NCBI GenBank assembly: GCA_040757065.1 | Contig: JBFLXR010000001.1 | Span: forward strand, 124,001 to 188,000 | Direction of reading: 5' to 3' | DNA: 64,000 nucleotides | From: JBFLXR01 sp040757065 | GTDB lineage: Bacteria; Pseudomonadota; Gammaproteobacteria; Burkholderiales; Gallionellaceae | Part shown: one piece after another, positions 26,081-35,369 of the stretch | Numbering within the stretch: the stretch's first letter is position 1 | Layout of the letters: each line of letters opens with the position of its first letter | Program-made: the position numbers and the translations under genes | The notes under the pieces: model-generated | The model's input: only the letters and a program-made list of their open reading frames with translations | Database searches by the model: none | What the model was told of the DNA's origin: nothing

Positions 26081-27477
26081 TGCCGGTCGTGTTATGGACG
26101 GACGCGCTCGTGTTTCTGCTGCTGGCGGTGGGCGGCGCGGCGGTGTGGTGGGTGCGGCGTCAGCCGCATTTGTTGTTGCCGTGGCGGCGCGCAGCGCGCA
26201 GCGCCACCGCGATGATTTCACTGTTGGTATTGTCGTTGTTTCTGGTGGTCGGTTTGTTGGATTCCGTGCATTACCGCAAGGCTTTGCCCGAGCCGAGCAG
26301 CGGTCAGATCGTGTATGCGCCCGAAGTGTTGAGTGCGCTGGACGGATTGCTGAGCGGATTGCGCGAACGGAACGAGAAAACGTATTCCGCACCGCTGGCC
26401 GCGCATCTGTATGCCAAAGAAAGTATCGAGTTGCCGAACGGGGGGAGCGTGCGGGTATTCCCACGGTTGGTACACGGCGGTGCCCATTTGGTTGATCCTA
26501 CTCGTGACCGCATACGCGATGTCTGGATGCGCGGTTTGGCAGGAGGTGTTGCAGGCGCGGTGACAGCTGTCGTCTTGTACGGACTGGCGCTGCTGTGGCT
26601 GGCGCGGCGCAAGCGGAAGACGGTGCGAACCTGGCTGAACGAACATACCGGGCTGCCGTTGCGGCGGATGCTGGCAGCTGTAATTGTGCTCGGGATGCTG
26701 ATCGGCGCGACGGTTAAGCTGGCTGCGGTTTACCATGTGCTCGGTACCGATAAGGTGGGGCAAGATGTGCTGTATCTGTCGCTGAAGAGCATCCGTACGG
26801 GTTTGGTGATCGGGACTGTGACCACGCTGGTGATGCTGCCATTTGCCTTGTTGTTCGGGGTGGCGGCGGGCTATTTCCGCGGTTGGGTGGATGACGTGAT
26901 TCAGTATGTGTATACCGTGCTAAGTTCCGTACCCAGCGTATTGCTGATCGCGGCTTCGGTGCTGATGGTGCAGGTCTATATCGAGAAGCATGCCGATTGG
27001 TTCGCCACGGCAGCAGCCCGCGCAGATATTCGTTTGCTGTGCTTATGTCTGATTATGGGGATTACCAGTTGGACAGGGCTATGCCGTCTGTTGCGCGGCG
27101 AAGCGCTGAAGCTGCGCGAACTGGAATACATTCAGGCAGCACAGGCATTCGGAGTCTCTTCGCTGAATATCATGGTGCGTCATTTAATTCCCAATGTGAT
27201 GCATATCGTGCTGATTTCCGTGGTGATCGATTTCAGCGGCTTGGTGCTGGCCGAAGCCGTGTTGTCGTATATTGGGGTCGGGGTCGACCCCTCGACGATC
27301 AGCTTCGGTACTATGATTAATGCCGCACGGCTGGAGTTGGGACGCGAACCGGTAGTCTGGTGGTCGCTGGCTTCTGCCTTTGGATTTATGCTGGTGTTGG
27401 TGCTGGCTGCGAATCTGTTTGCCGACGCTTTGCGAGATGCATTCGATCCGCGTTTAAACCGCACGGAGGCGAAGTGA
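26077..27477 (+). CDS. Peptide ABC transporter permease (YejE/DppC type) with extended N-terminal half
   Basis: The C-terminal part is a standard DppC-like permease with the coupling motif EYIQAAQAFGVSSLNIMVRHLIPN near residue 350. At 466 residues it is about 130-170 longer than usual. The extra sequence (about residues 60-215) is a hydrophilic, probably periplasmic loop after the first helix, followed by an additional helix pair and a cytoplasmic Arg/Lys-rich loop. It pairs with the upstream permease and the fused ATPase downstream. Confidence 0.88.
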   Translation: MMPVVLWTDALVFLLLAVGGAAVWWVRRQPHLLLPWRRAARSATAMISLLVLSLFLVVGLLDSVHYRKALPEPSSGQIVYAPEVLSALDGLLSGLRERNEKTYSAPLAAHLYAKESIELPNGGSVRVFPRLVHGGAHLVDPTRDRIRDVWMRGLAGGVAGAVTAVVLYGLALLWLARRKRKTVRTWLNEHTGLPLRRMLAAVIVLGMLIGATVKLAAVYHVLGTDKVGQDVLYLSLKSIRTGLVIGTVTTLVMLPFALLFGVAAGYFRGWVDDVIQYVYTVLSSVPSVLLIAASVLMVQVYIEKHADWFATAAARADIRLLCLCLIMGITSWTGLCRLLRGEALKLRELEYIQAAQAFGVSSLNIMVRHLIPNVMHIVLISVVIDFSGLVLAEAVLSYIGVGVDPSTISFGTMINAARLELGREPVVWWSLASAFGFMLVLVLAANLFADALRDAFDPRLNRTEAK

Positions 27478-29507
27478 TGAACCGGATACCGGATAAGCCG
27501 ATGCAACAAGCCTTGATGGAAGTTCACGATTGGACGGTAGCGCTGGAAAACGGGACGCGCTTGGTGGATGAAGTTTCGTTCGAACTGTATCCTGGCGAAA
27601 CGTTGGCATTGTTGGGTGAGTCAGGTTGCGGAAAATCGATGACGGCACTCTCGTTGTTGCGCCTATTGCCGGACGGCGTGCGAATTGCGGGCGGGACTGC
27701 GCACTTTAACGGTGAAGCTGTGCATGCGCTGCCCGAACGGGAGATGAGACGGTTGCGCGGCCGGCATGCGGCGATGATTTTTCAGGAGCCGGGATTAAGT
27801 CTTAACCCTGTGCTGACAGTCGGCGAACAGATCGGCGAGGTGTTGGCATTGCACCACGGCATGCAAGGCGATGCGGCACGCAATCGGGCTGTGGAACTGC
27901 TCCAGTTGGTGGGGATCCCCGATGCGGTGCGCCGCTTGTCCGAATATCCGTTCCAATTTTCTGGGGGGATGAAACAGCGGGTGATGATTGCGATTGCATT
28001 GGCAGGGCAGCCCGAGGTACTGATTGCGGATGAACCGACAACAGCGCTGGATGTCACTATTCAGGCGCAGGTGCTGCAATTGCTGCACGATTTGCAGGTG
28101 CGCAACCGGATGTCGATGTTGCTGATAACCCACGATCTCGGCGTAGTGGCACAAACCGCGCATCGTGTTGCGGTGATGTACGCGGGACAGATTGTCGAGT
28201 TGGCAACGCGCGAGCAGTTATTTGCCCGTCCGGCGCACCCCTATACCCGCAAGCTGTTTGCAGCGTTGCCAGATCATGCGCGGCGCGGTAATCGTCTGGA
28301 GGCAATCGCGGGTACAGTTCCGCCGATGCACGCATTGCCGAAGGGTTGCCGTTTTGCGCCGCGCTGCGACCGTGCCTGGGCGCGATGCCATAGCGAAGTG
28401 CCGTCCTGGTTCGATACGGAAGAGGGGCAAGGCGTGCGCTGTCATTTGTATGACGACCCGGATCGCGTTGAGGCTGCGTCGGGTGCGGAGTATTCCGCCG
28501 TGCCGGACGAAACCGTGAAGGTTGCGACGCATGCAGGATCGCCTTTGTTGCAGGTGACCGATTTGCAAGTGCATTTTCCAATTCGCAAAGGATTGTTGCA
28601 GCGCACAGTTGGCTGGGTGAAAGCTGTGGATGGCGTGTCTCTGGAGATTGCGCCGGGCCGGACGGTGGCGTTGGTCGGCGAATCCGGCTGCGGAAAAACA
28701 ACGGCTGGTAAGGCTTTGCTGCAATTAATCCGCCCCACCGGCGGGCAAGTGCAATTTATGGGGCAGGTGCCAACTTTGCGGGATGCAGGCGCCATGCAGG
28801 CCTTGCGCGCCGGGATGCAGATGGTATTTCAGGATCCTTATGCATCTCTGAACCCGAAAATGCGCATCGCAGAAATTCTGGAGGAGGGGATGACGGCGCT
28901 TGGCATCGGCGGCGGATCCGGGGATCGTGCTGCGCGTATCGATGCGCTGCTGGAGCAAGTCGGGCTGCTGCCTTCGGCCAAGTGGCGCTACCCGCACGAG
29001 TTTTCCGGCGGGCAGCGTCAGCGCATTGCGATTGCGCGCGCACTGGCCGTTCGTCCAAAGCTACTGATTTGTGATGAGCCGACTAGCGCACTGGATGTCT
29101 CAGTGCAGGCGCAGATTTTGAATTTGCTTAAATCTTTGCAGCAGGAACTGGGGATTAGTTATCTGTTTATCACGCACAATTTGTCCGTGGTTGAGTATCT
29201 GGCACATGAGGTGTGTGTGATGTATCTGGGGCGCATTGTCGAGCGCGGCTCAGTGGAAACTGTGATGACACATCCGGCGCATCCTTATACGCAAGCCCTG
29301 TTGTCAGCGGTACCTCGCATTGAGCGTACACAGGCAATCGCCGGTATTTCGGGCGATATGCCTTCGCCGGCGCACCCGCCTCAAGGTTGTCACTTTCATC
29401 CGCGTTGTCCGCAGGCCATGCCGGTTTGCAGGCAGGCTTATCCCCCCGCTTTTCAGCGCGGTGAGCAGCATGCCGTGCATTGTTACTTATACGCGCAGGC
29501 TGGATAG
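27477..29507 (+). CDS. Peptide ABC transporter, fused double ATPase (YejF type)
   Basis: The 676-residue protein contains two complete ABC ATPase domains. The first has Walker A GESGCGKS and signature FSGGMKQRVMIA; the second has GESGCGKTTAGK and FSGGQRQRIAIA. Each ends in the Cys-containing oligopeptide-ATPase tail (GCRFAPRCDRAW and GCHFHPRCPQAM). It energises the two permeases encoded upstream. The start shares one base with the permease stop (TGATG). The order binding protein, two permeases, fused ATPase equals yejABEF. Confidence 0.93.
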   Translation: MNRIPDKPMQQALMEVHDWTVALENGTRLVDEVSFELYPGETLALLGESGCGKSMTALSLLRLLPDGVRIAGGTAHFNGEAVHALPEREMRRLRGRHAAMIFQEPGLSLNPVLTVGEQIGEVLALHHGMQGDAARNRAVELLQLVGIPDAVRRLSEYPFQFSGGMKQRVMIAIALAGQPEVLIADEPTTALDVTIQAQVLQLLHDLQVRNRMSMLLITHDLGVVAQTAHRVAVMYAGQIVELATREQLFARPAHPYTRKLFAALPDHARRGNRLEAIAGTVPPMHALPKGCRFAPRCDRAWARCHSEVPSWFDTEEGQGVRCHLYDDPDRVEAASGAEYSAVPDETVKVATHAGSPLLQVTDLQVHFPIRKGLLQRTVGWVKAVDGVSLEIAPGRTVALVGESGCGKTTAGKALLQLIRPTGGQVQFMGQVPTLRDAGAMQALRAGMQMVFQDPYASLNPKMRIAEILEEGMTALGIGGGSGDRAARIDALLEQVGLLPSAKWRYPHEFSGGQRQRIAIARALAVRPKLLICDEPTSALDVSVQAQILNLLKSLQQELGISYLFITHNLSVVEYLAHEVCVMYLGRIVERGSVETVMTHPAHPYTQALLSAVPRIERTQAIAGISGDMPSPAHPPQGCHFHPRCPQAMPVCRQAYPPAFQRGEQHAVHCYLYAQAG

Positions 29508-29523
29508 CCGTTCGGCCGGCGCA

Positions 29524-31101
29524 TTATTTCTTCGTGTTTTTTGCGGATGCGGCGCCGTTTTTCTTGGCAGGCGCTTTCTTGGTAGAGCCGGACTTGTTGG
29601 CTTTTTTGGAGGCAGCCTTTTCGCTTTTAGCCGATGCTTTCTTGTTCGTTTTAGCCGGTTTTTCAGGTTTGCCAGGCTTTGAACCGGGTTTGGCTGGGGG
29701 CACGACTTCTTTGCTGTCAGCATGCGCGGCCGGCTTTGTGGCTGTCGGTTGCAGATTTTGCACGACGACGATGCTCTGACCGACTTTGAGCTGCTTCAGG
29801 CCGGGGTTGAGCGATTTCAGCTTCTCGGGCGTGATGTGATAACGCTTAGCAACGGAGGCGATGTTGTCGCCTTTGCGTACCGTGTGCCGCATGGTGCGTG
29901 TGCCGGGTTCGTCGGACGGGTGAATGTGGACATCGAAAGCTTCGAATTCATCTTCGGCTTCTTCGCCGTTCAGCGGGACCAGCAAGGTTTGGCCGTTGCT
30001 GACGTTGCTGCGCGCACCGAGTCCGTTTACCGCTTTCAAACGATCGACCGTCAGGCCAAAGCGGGGCGCAAGCTTGTCGAGGCGTTCGCCTTTCTTCGGC
30101 TGATAGGCTTGCCAGCTGACTAGCGGTTTGTCGTAACTTTCCAGATTGGCGCGGAATGCCTCTACTTTATCGACCGGCAGCAAAATCAGGTTGGCGTTCT
30201 CTTGCAATATGACTGGCCTGTTATGCGCGGGATTCAGTGCAACAAACTCATCCACACTGATGTCGGCAAGCTGGGCAGCCAACTTGACGTCGATGTGGTC
30301 GGCTGTTGCTACGGCTGCAAAATAAGGTTTGTTTGGAATGTTGCCCAGCGTCAGGCCATAACTGGCCGGATTGTTGACGATGTTTCTAACCGCTAGCAAC
30401 TTGGGTACATAGTTACGCGTTTCATCGGGTATTTTGATGCTTTCATAGTCGTCCGGCAGCCCCTTGCGGCGGTTGCGTTCCTGCGCGCGCATTACGGCGC
30501 CTTCGCCGCAGTTGTAGGCCGCCAGCGCCAGTTTCCAGTCGCCGAACATGCCGTACAATTTTTCCAAATAATCGAGCGCCCCCTTGGTGGCGCTGATAAT
30601 GTCTCGCCGACCGTCGTACCACCAGTTTTGTTGCAGGCCGAAATTTTTGCCGGTGGAGGGGATGAATTGCCAGATACCGGAAGCCCGGCTGACGGAATAA
30701 GCTACCGGGTTATAGGCGCTTTCGATCATCGGCAGCAAAGCGATTTCGTTCGGCATGCCGCGTTTTTCCACTTCTTCCAGCACATAGTACAGATAGCGGC
30801 GCGAACGATCCATCATCCGGGCAACATAATCCGGTCGGTTGGCATACCATTGCTCGTGTTTGGTTACCAGCGGGCTTTCCATTTCTTCCATGCGGAAACC
30901 AGTGCGTACGCGTTGCCAGAATTCATCCGATGCCGGTACGCTCAGGCTAGGGAAATCTGCTGCGGGTAGCGGCGCTGACGTCCCGCTTGTGGGCGGAGGC
31001 GGTGGCAGCAGCGGTTGTATATTTTCCGCCCGAGCAGCGACTGCCTCGGTTAACAGCGGCAGCGTAAAGCAGATTGTGGTCAGTAGATGGGAAAAACGCA
31101 C
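29524..31101 (-). CDS. mltD: Membrane-bound lytic murein transglycosylase D-like
   Basis: MltD cleaves the glycan strands of peptidoglycan to anhydro-muropeptides. Counting from a GTG at 31101, a signal peptide is followed by the transglycosylase domain with catalytic Glu127 (LLPMIESAYNP) and GIWQFIPSTGKNFGL, then two LysM repeats. The last 70 residues are a Lys/Ala/Pro-rich low-complexity tail. No lipobox is seen, unlike E. coli MltD. The start is uncertain: the frame is open to 31251, but only the GTG gives an immediate signal peptide. Confidence 0.87.
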   Translation of the reverse strand: MRFSHLLTTICFTLPLLTEAVAARAENIQPLLPPPPPTSGTSAPLPAADFPSLSVPASDEFWQRVRTGFRMEEMESPLVTKHEQWYANRPDYVARMMDRSRRYLYYVLEEVEKRGMPNEIALLPMIESAYNPVAYSVSRASGIWQFIPSTGKNFGLQQNWWYDGRRDIISATKGALDYLEKLYGMFGDWKLALAAYNCGEGAVMRAQERNRRKGLPDDYESIKIPDETRNYVPKLLAVRNIVNNPASYGLTLGNIPNKPYFAAVATADHIDVKLAAQLADISVDEFVALNPAHNRPVILQENANLILLPVDKVEAFRANLESYDKPLVSWQAYQPKKGERLDKLAPRFGLTVDRLKAVNGLGARSNVSNGQTLLVPLNGEEAEDEFEAFDVHIHPSDEPGTRTMRHTVRKGDNIASVAKRYHITPEKLKSLNPGLKQLKVGQSIVVVQNLQPTATKPAAHADSKEVVPPAKPGSKPGKPEKPAKTNKKASAKSEKAASKKANKSGSTKKAPAKKNGAASAKNTKK

Positions 31102-31282
31102 CGGGTATAGCGGAATCGAGCAACGCGGGTAACTTAATCGGACGATGTTAACGGAGGGGGGGAGGGGCGTCAAGTTGTTGTCGGTCGCTGTGTTCCGGTT
31201 GTGCGGAAGCATGGAGGGAAGTAACATGCGAGCTAATCGGTCGGGATGCAAAAAACAAGAATGGATTCAAGGTGGGTGAGAC

Positions 31283-32128
31283 ATGAAGCTCGTTTCGGTT
31301 AAACGGGAAAGTTTGGCATGGGACAAGCCCTTGCCATGGCCTTTATACGACGCCTCCGGCAGTGTGCTGGTTAAATTCGGCGTGCTGCCCGCGAGCGTGC
31401 CGCAATTAGAAGAGTGGTTTTCCAAAGGCGTTTACCGCGACGAACATGAAGGCGAGCAAAAGAGCAGGAATGTGGAGCAGGGATTCCCGCTCGATCAGGT
31501 GAAGCTGCTGATTGGCGATGTGGTGCAATTGCAATCGCTGGCCGACGATACCCGCTATTACGTGACGCTGGTTGGCTATCTCAAGGGGGAGTGTGTGATA
31601 GTGACGGCACCCACCGTGGAAGGGCGTCTGGCGATGGTGAAGGAGGGGCAGGCCTTCGTCGTGCGTTTCTTTGTTGGTAAAAGTGCTTATGCTTTTTCAA
31701 GTAATGTGCGCCGTGTGACTAATTTGCCATTCCCGCATCTGCATATTGGCTATCCGAAGGAAGTGCGCAGTTTGGTGGTGCGGCGGAGTGCGCGCATCAA
31801 GGTCAATATTATTGCGGCGGCCACCACCGAGGCTGGGCGGAATATCGCCTGTATGGTGCGTGACATTAGTACCGGCGGAGCCTTGGTGGCGGCGCGCGAA
31901 CGCATCGGCGAATCGGGCGACAGTTTCCGGCTGAAGCTGAATGTGCCTATCGACAACGAACCGCACATACTGGATCTGCCTTGTCATGTCCGTTCCGTAA
32001 ACGATAACGTGCAGTCGGCGGGCGATGCGCTGACGGTGCAGCACGGCGTATCTTTTGGGCAATTGTCCAAAATCGATAACTTGGTGCTGACCGCCTTGCA
32101 GTATAAAAATATCTCCGAAGAGCAATAA
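31283..32128 (+). CDS. PilZ-domain c-di-GMP-binding protein (YcgR-like)
   Basis: The 281-residue protein has an N-terminal YcgR-like domain and a C-terminal PilZ domain. The PilZ c-di-GMP motifs are intact: the Arg-rich RRSAR at about residue 168 and DISTGGA about 30 residues later. YcgR-type proteins slow the flagellar motor when c-di-GMP rises. An HD-GYP c-di-GMP phosphodiesterase gene in the same window (47018) offers a possible partner. It is divergent from mltD. Confidence 0.88.
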   Translation: MKLVSVKRESLAWDKPLPWPLYDASGSVLVKFGVLPASVPQLEEWFSKGVYRDEHEGEQKSRNVEQGFPLDQVKLLIGDVVQLQSLADDTRYYVTLVGYLKGECVIVTAPTVEGRLAMVKEGQAFVVRFFVGKSAYAFSSNVRRVTNLPFPHLHIGYPKEVRSLVVRRSARIKVNIIAAATTEAGRNIACMVRDISTGGALVAARERIGESGDSFRLKLNVPIDNEPHILDLPCHVRSVNDNVQSAGDALTVQHGVSFGQLSKIDNLVLTALQYKNISEEQ

Positions 32129-32142
32129 AGCCGTTGATCTGC

Positions 32143-33051
32143 TTATTCGTTCAGCGGTTCGGTACTGTAGGTGACCGCCAGCCGGTGCGAATCACCCGGA
32201 GCAACAGTGACTAGATTGTCGAACGCATTGCCGCTTTCCACACAGAGCATTTTTCGATAGCCGTCTGCTCCCAGATCGCCCATCTTCTCTGCCTTTTCGA
32301 TCCACGGATTCCAGACCACAGTAGAGCGGCTGTTTTGCTTTGAAATACGGATTGCCCGTTTGAGTCCACGATCCAGAATCAGGCAGTCTGCCTCAGTATC
32401 GACATAGACCCGGTCGACCTCGGCGGGAATGGCGATGTCTCCGTGCTGGGTATGGCGCGAAAAGCCCTGCACCTTATCCAGATAATCGCAGCCGTCCAAG
32501 CCGCGCACGGATGCGTTGCTTACGTCGCTGATAAGAAAATATGTATGCAGTGCCTCTCCCAGAGCGAAAGGCTGCGAACCGGTGTTTTGGGTTGTCAGTT
32601 CGACATGCAGGGTTTTGCCTACGGTAATCACGATTTCTACCGAGCTTGGATGCGGCCACAACGTGTGGCCGTTTTCGGTATCGCAAATGGTAAGTGAGAT
32701 GCGCGTGGTACCGTCCGGCAAAGCTTCTGTGCGAAGTACTTGCCACGGCGTCGTGCGGGCATGACCGTGTGCAGGGAAGGTGCTTTCGGTTGCGTGGGCG
32801 CCGAACCAAGGCCAGCAAATCGGGACGCCGCCTCGCACCGATTTGCCTGCTGCAAATTTTGCATCTTGTGATACCCAGAGGAGCGGCGCTTCGCCTCGGG
32901 CCTGATAGGTCAGGATGTGTCCGCCTTGCAGGGCGACGCGCGCTTCAGCATATTGATTGGCGATCTCCGCGATGATGTAGTCGTCGCTCAGAGCATGGAA
33001 ATGGAGTTGATTGGACAGGGCGTAGCGCTGATTTAATTCGGAGAGTGTCAT
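32143..33051 (-). CDS. D-hexose-6-phosphate mutarotase (YeaD-like)
   Basis: This 302-residue galactose-mutarotase-like protein should interconvert alpha and beta forms of hexose 6-phosphates. Signature segments are GGVPICWPWFG, HGHARTTPW, GEALHTYF, and VVWNPWIEKA; the His and Glu of the active site lie in these. I use the ATG at 33051; a TTG eight codons earlier also opens the frame, and no strong ribosome site separates them. It is convergent with the PilZ gene. Confidence 0.88.
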   Translation of the reverse strand: MTLSELNQRYALSNQLHFHALSDDYIIAEIANQYAEARVALQGGHILTYQARGEAPLLWVSQDAKFAAGKSVRGGVPICWPWFGAHATESTFPAHGHARTTPWQVLRTEALPDGTTRISLTICDTENGHTLWPHPSSVEIVITVGKTLHVELTTQNTGSQPFALGEALHTYFLISDVSNASVRGLDGCDYLDKVQGFSRHTQHGDIAIPAEVDRVYVDTEADCLILDRGLKRAIRISKQNSRSTVVWNPWIEKAEKMGDLGADGYRKMLCVESGNAFDNLVTVAPGDSHRLAVTYSTEPLNE

Positions 33052-33251
33052 GATGTCGATTTGATGGGTAACCAAAGCCGATTTTGCGCAGTGCGGGCGG
33101 TTTTGGCAAGTGTGGAATGGCGATAGTTTTGCTCGGATATCGGCCTAGGCATATAACCATGTGCAAAAAATGGTTAATCCGTTCGGTATATTGTTATTGC
33201 ATGTGCGATTTGACACACTGGTTTCCCAATAGCCGAAAACTGGAGCAGATC

Positions 33252-33506
33252 ATGAGAAACCAAGTCCTTCATTACCCGGTTGCGCACCGGGGGCATGATT
33301 CCCGGGCGGGGAATTTTGAAGACTCTGAGCGCTGCTGCGGGCGGGTTGTTCAATCCAGTATCGAAAAGTACGACGCGATGTTGTATACCATGGAAACTAT
33401 GATTGCGGTTCAGTCGATACTGGACGTGAACCCGGATCACCGAGCTAAGTTATTTCAGTTAAAAGCTCTGGCAGCAGAGGCGCGCAAGAAGCTGCAGAAT
33501 CGCTAA
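33252..33506 (+). CDS. Hypothetical small protein
   Basis: I do not recognise this 84-residue protein. It starts MRNQVLHYPVAHRGHDS with GGAG 7 nt upstream of the ATG, has a Cys-Cys pair (ERCCGRVV) near residue 33, and ends in a Lys/Arg-rich helix (LKALAAEARKKLQNR). There is no signal peptide or membrane helix. The open frame extends 56 codons further upstream, but that part looks non-coding. It stands alone between the mutarotase gene and mdh. Confidence 0.55.
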   Translation: MRNQVLHYPVAHRGHDSRAGNFEDSERCCGRVVQSSIEKYDAMLYTMETMIAVQSILDVNPDHRAKLFQLKALAAEARKKLQNR

Positions 33507-33567
33507 TCGCGGGTTTATGCGTCCGGCGCGGGCGCACAAATTTTCCCGGCCTGACACCAAGCCGGGA

Positions 33568-34551
33568 TCAGCGCAGTAAATGCAAAACGTGTTCGCGCTC
33601 TTCCAGTAATTCCCGGTGGCTTTCTTTCATATGCTGGTGCCCCAGGTCGCTGATCGGCAATCCCTGAACGATATGGTAGTGCCCGTTGCGGCATGTGACT
33701 GGGAATCCGTAAATAACGCCCTCCGGGATGCCATAGCTGCCGTCGGACGGCACGCTCATCGTTACCCAGTCGTTATGGTGGGAATGAAGCAACCAGTCGT
33801 GCATGTGACCGATAGCGGCATTGGCTGCACTAGCTGCGCTGGATAAGCCGCGCGCTTCGATTACGGCTGCGCCGCGTTTTTGGACGGTGGGGATAAATTC
33901 GCGTTCGATCCAATCGTGATCGGACAAAATATCGAGTACTTTCCGACCGCGAATTTCTGCATGCGACAGATCCGGGTATTGTGTGCCGGAATGATTGCCC
34001 CAGACCACCATTTTTTTGATGTCGCGAACGGGCTGGAAGAGCTTGCTGGCAACTTGTGCGATGGCGCGGTTGTGATCGAGCCGCATCATGGCGCTGAAAT
34101 TCTTTGGATCGAGGTCGGGCGCATTCTTCATCGCAATGAGTGCGTTGGTGTTGGCCGGGTTGCCGACTACGAGCACTTTGACATGGCGGGCCGCGAACTC
34201 GTTCAATATTTTGCCTTGCTCGGAGAAAATCGCCCCGTTTGCTTCCAGCAAATCTTTGCGCTCCATGCCTTTGCTGCGCGGGCGGGCGCCGACCAGTAAT
34301 GCAACTTCGGTATCGCGAAAGGCAATTTTGGGGTCGTCCGTGGTGATGACTTGTTGCAGCATCGGGAAGTCGCAATCTTCCAATTCCATCGCCACGCCGC
34401 GTAAGACTTGCTGAGCGGGTGGAATATCGAGTAGTTGCAGGATGATGGGCTGTTCCCGGCCGAGCATGTCGCCGTTGGCTATACGAAACAGTAAGTTGTA
34501 TGCGATTTGGCCGGCTGCGCCGGTGACCGTAATGCGAATCGGGGCTTTCAT
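33568..34551 (-). CDS. mdh: Malate dehydrogenase
   Basis: Mdh oxidises malate to oxaloacetate with NAD+ in the TCA cycle. The 327-residue protein is the lactate/malate dehydrogenase type close to the cytosolic group: NAD loop TGAAGQIAYNLLFRIANG at the N terminus, GNPANTNAL, and the catalytic-His segment NHSGTQYPD. GGGAG precedes the ATG at 34551. It is divergent from sdhC, so the 75-102 nt between them carries control of both TCA transcripts. Confidence 0.96.
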   Translation of the reverse strand: MKAPIRITVTGAAGQIAYNLLFRIANGDMLGREQPIILQLLDIPPAQQVLRGVAMELEDCDFPMLQQVITTDDPKIAFRDTEVALLVGARPRSKGMERKDLLEANGAIFSEQGKILNEFAARHVKVLVVGNPANTNALIAMKNAPDLDPKNFSAMMRLDHNRAIAQVASKLFQPVRDIKKMVVWGNHSGTQYPDLSHAEIRGRKVLDILSDHDWIEREFIPTVQKRGAAVIEARGLSSAASAANAAIGHMHDWLLHSHHNDWVTMSVPSDGSYGIPEGVIYGFPVTCRNGHYHIVQGLPISDLGHQHMKESHRELLEEREHVLHLLR

Positions 34552-34653
34552 GATGTTCTCCCTGGAATGGTCTGGTTCGATTGTGCCAGTATTCCGTTCC
34601 GGCGCAAAGAGTGCTAGATTCCTAGCATGATTGCAATTATGCGGACAGGGGTT

Positions 34654-35028
34654 ATGAATAAGAAACGTCCCAAGCATCTCGCACTACACCAGATCAGGCT
34701 GCCGTTGCCCGGCATGGTTTCCATCCTGCACCGCGTCAGCGGCGCTCTGTTGTTTCTGGCTTTACCCTTGCTGCTGTATATATTGCAAGCCAGCCTGCGC
34801 TCGATTGAGACATACACGCGCATTGCAGAGGTGTTGCAGCACGGCCTGGCGAAACTGGTGCTGGTCGGCCTGATTTGGGCATTTTTGCACCATTTTTTTG
34901 CCGGGTTGCGTTATCTGGCGATCGATATGCATTGGGTCAATGGTTTGGCGGCGGCACGTGCCAGCAGTAAGCTGGTCTTGCTTTGCAGTTTTGCACTGAC
35001 AGTTTTGATCGGGGTGCGGATATGGTAG
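34654..35028 (+). CDS. sdhC: Succinate dehydrogenase cytochrome b556 subunit
   Basis: SdhC anchors succinate dehydrogenase in the membrane and binds heme b and quinone. The 124-residue protein has three helices, the LPLPGMVSILHRVSGALLF signature, and the heme-ligand region HHFFAGLRYLAID. The start is uncertain: I use the ATG at 34654, giving the usual MNKKRPKHLALHQIRLP start, but an ATG at 34627 is also in frame. The 3' end overlaps sdhD by 7 nt. Confidence 0.92.
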   Translation: MNKKRPKHLALHQIRLPLPGMVSILHRVSGALLFLALPLLLYILQASLRSIETYTRIAEVLQHGLAKLVLVGLIWAFLHHFFAGLRYLAIDMHWVNGLAAARASSKLVLLCSFALTVLIGVRIW

Positions 35029-35369
35029 ATCGCATTGTTACCGGGGCGCACTATGGGTTGCGCGACTGGCTGATCCAAAGAGTAACGGCAGTGGTCATGG
35101 CTGTTTATACCTTGTTTATCGCGGCATTTTTGGTGAGGCACCCACATCCGGGATACGATCAGTGGACGGGGCTCTTTTCCAGCAACATCGTCCGCTCGTT
35201 CTCCTTATTGTTTTTGTTGTCGCTGTACTACCACGCCTGGATTGGCGTACGCGACATCGTGATGGATTACATCAAGCCGCCGTTCGTGCGGCTGGCAATT
35301 CATGTGGCGGTAGTTCTGGCCTTGCTGTTGTATGCGATCTGGTCGGTGCAAATTTTGTGGGGCATGTGA
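35022..35369 (+). CDS. sdhD: Succinate dehydrogenase membrane anchor subunit
   Basis: SdhD is the second membrane anchor of complex II. The 115-residue protein has three helices, the N-terminal HYGLRDWLIQRVTAVVMAVY motif, and HAWIGVRDIVMDYIKP, which carries the heme/quinone-site residues. It overlaps sdhC by 7 nt and shares one base with sdhA, so the operon is tightly coupled. Confidence 0.93.
   Translation: MVDRIVTGAHYGLRDWLIQRVTAVVMAVYTLFIAAFLVRHPHPGYDQWTGLFSSNIVRSFSLLFLLSLYYHAWIGVRDIVMDYIKPPFVRLAIHVAVVLALLLYAIWSVQILWGM

Noticed and set aside
33541..33566. CCCGGC/GCCGGG hairpin between the small orphan and mdh as a terminator
   Set aside because: A 6-bp stem with a 10-nt loop and no T run on either strand; too weak to call.
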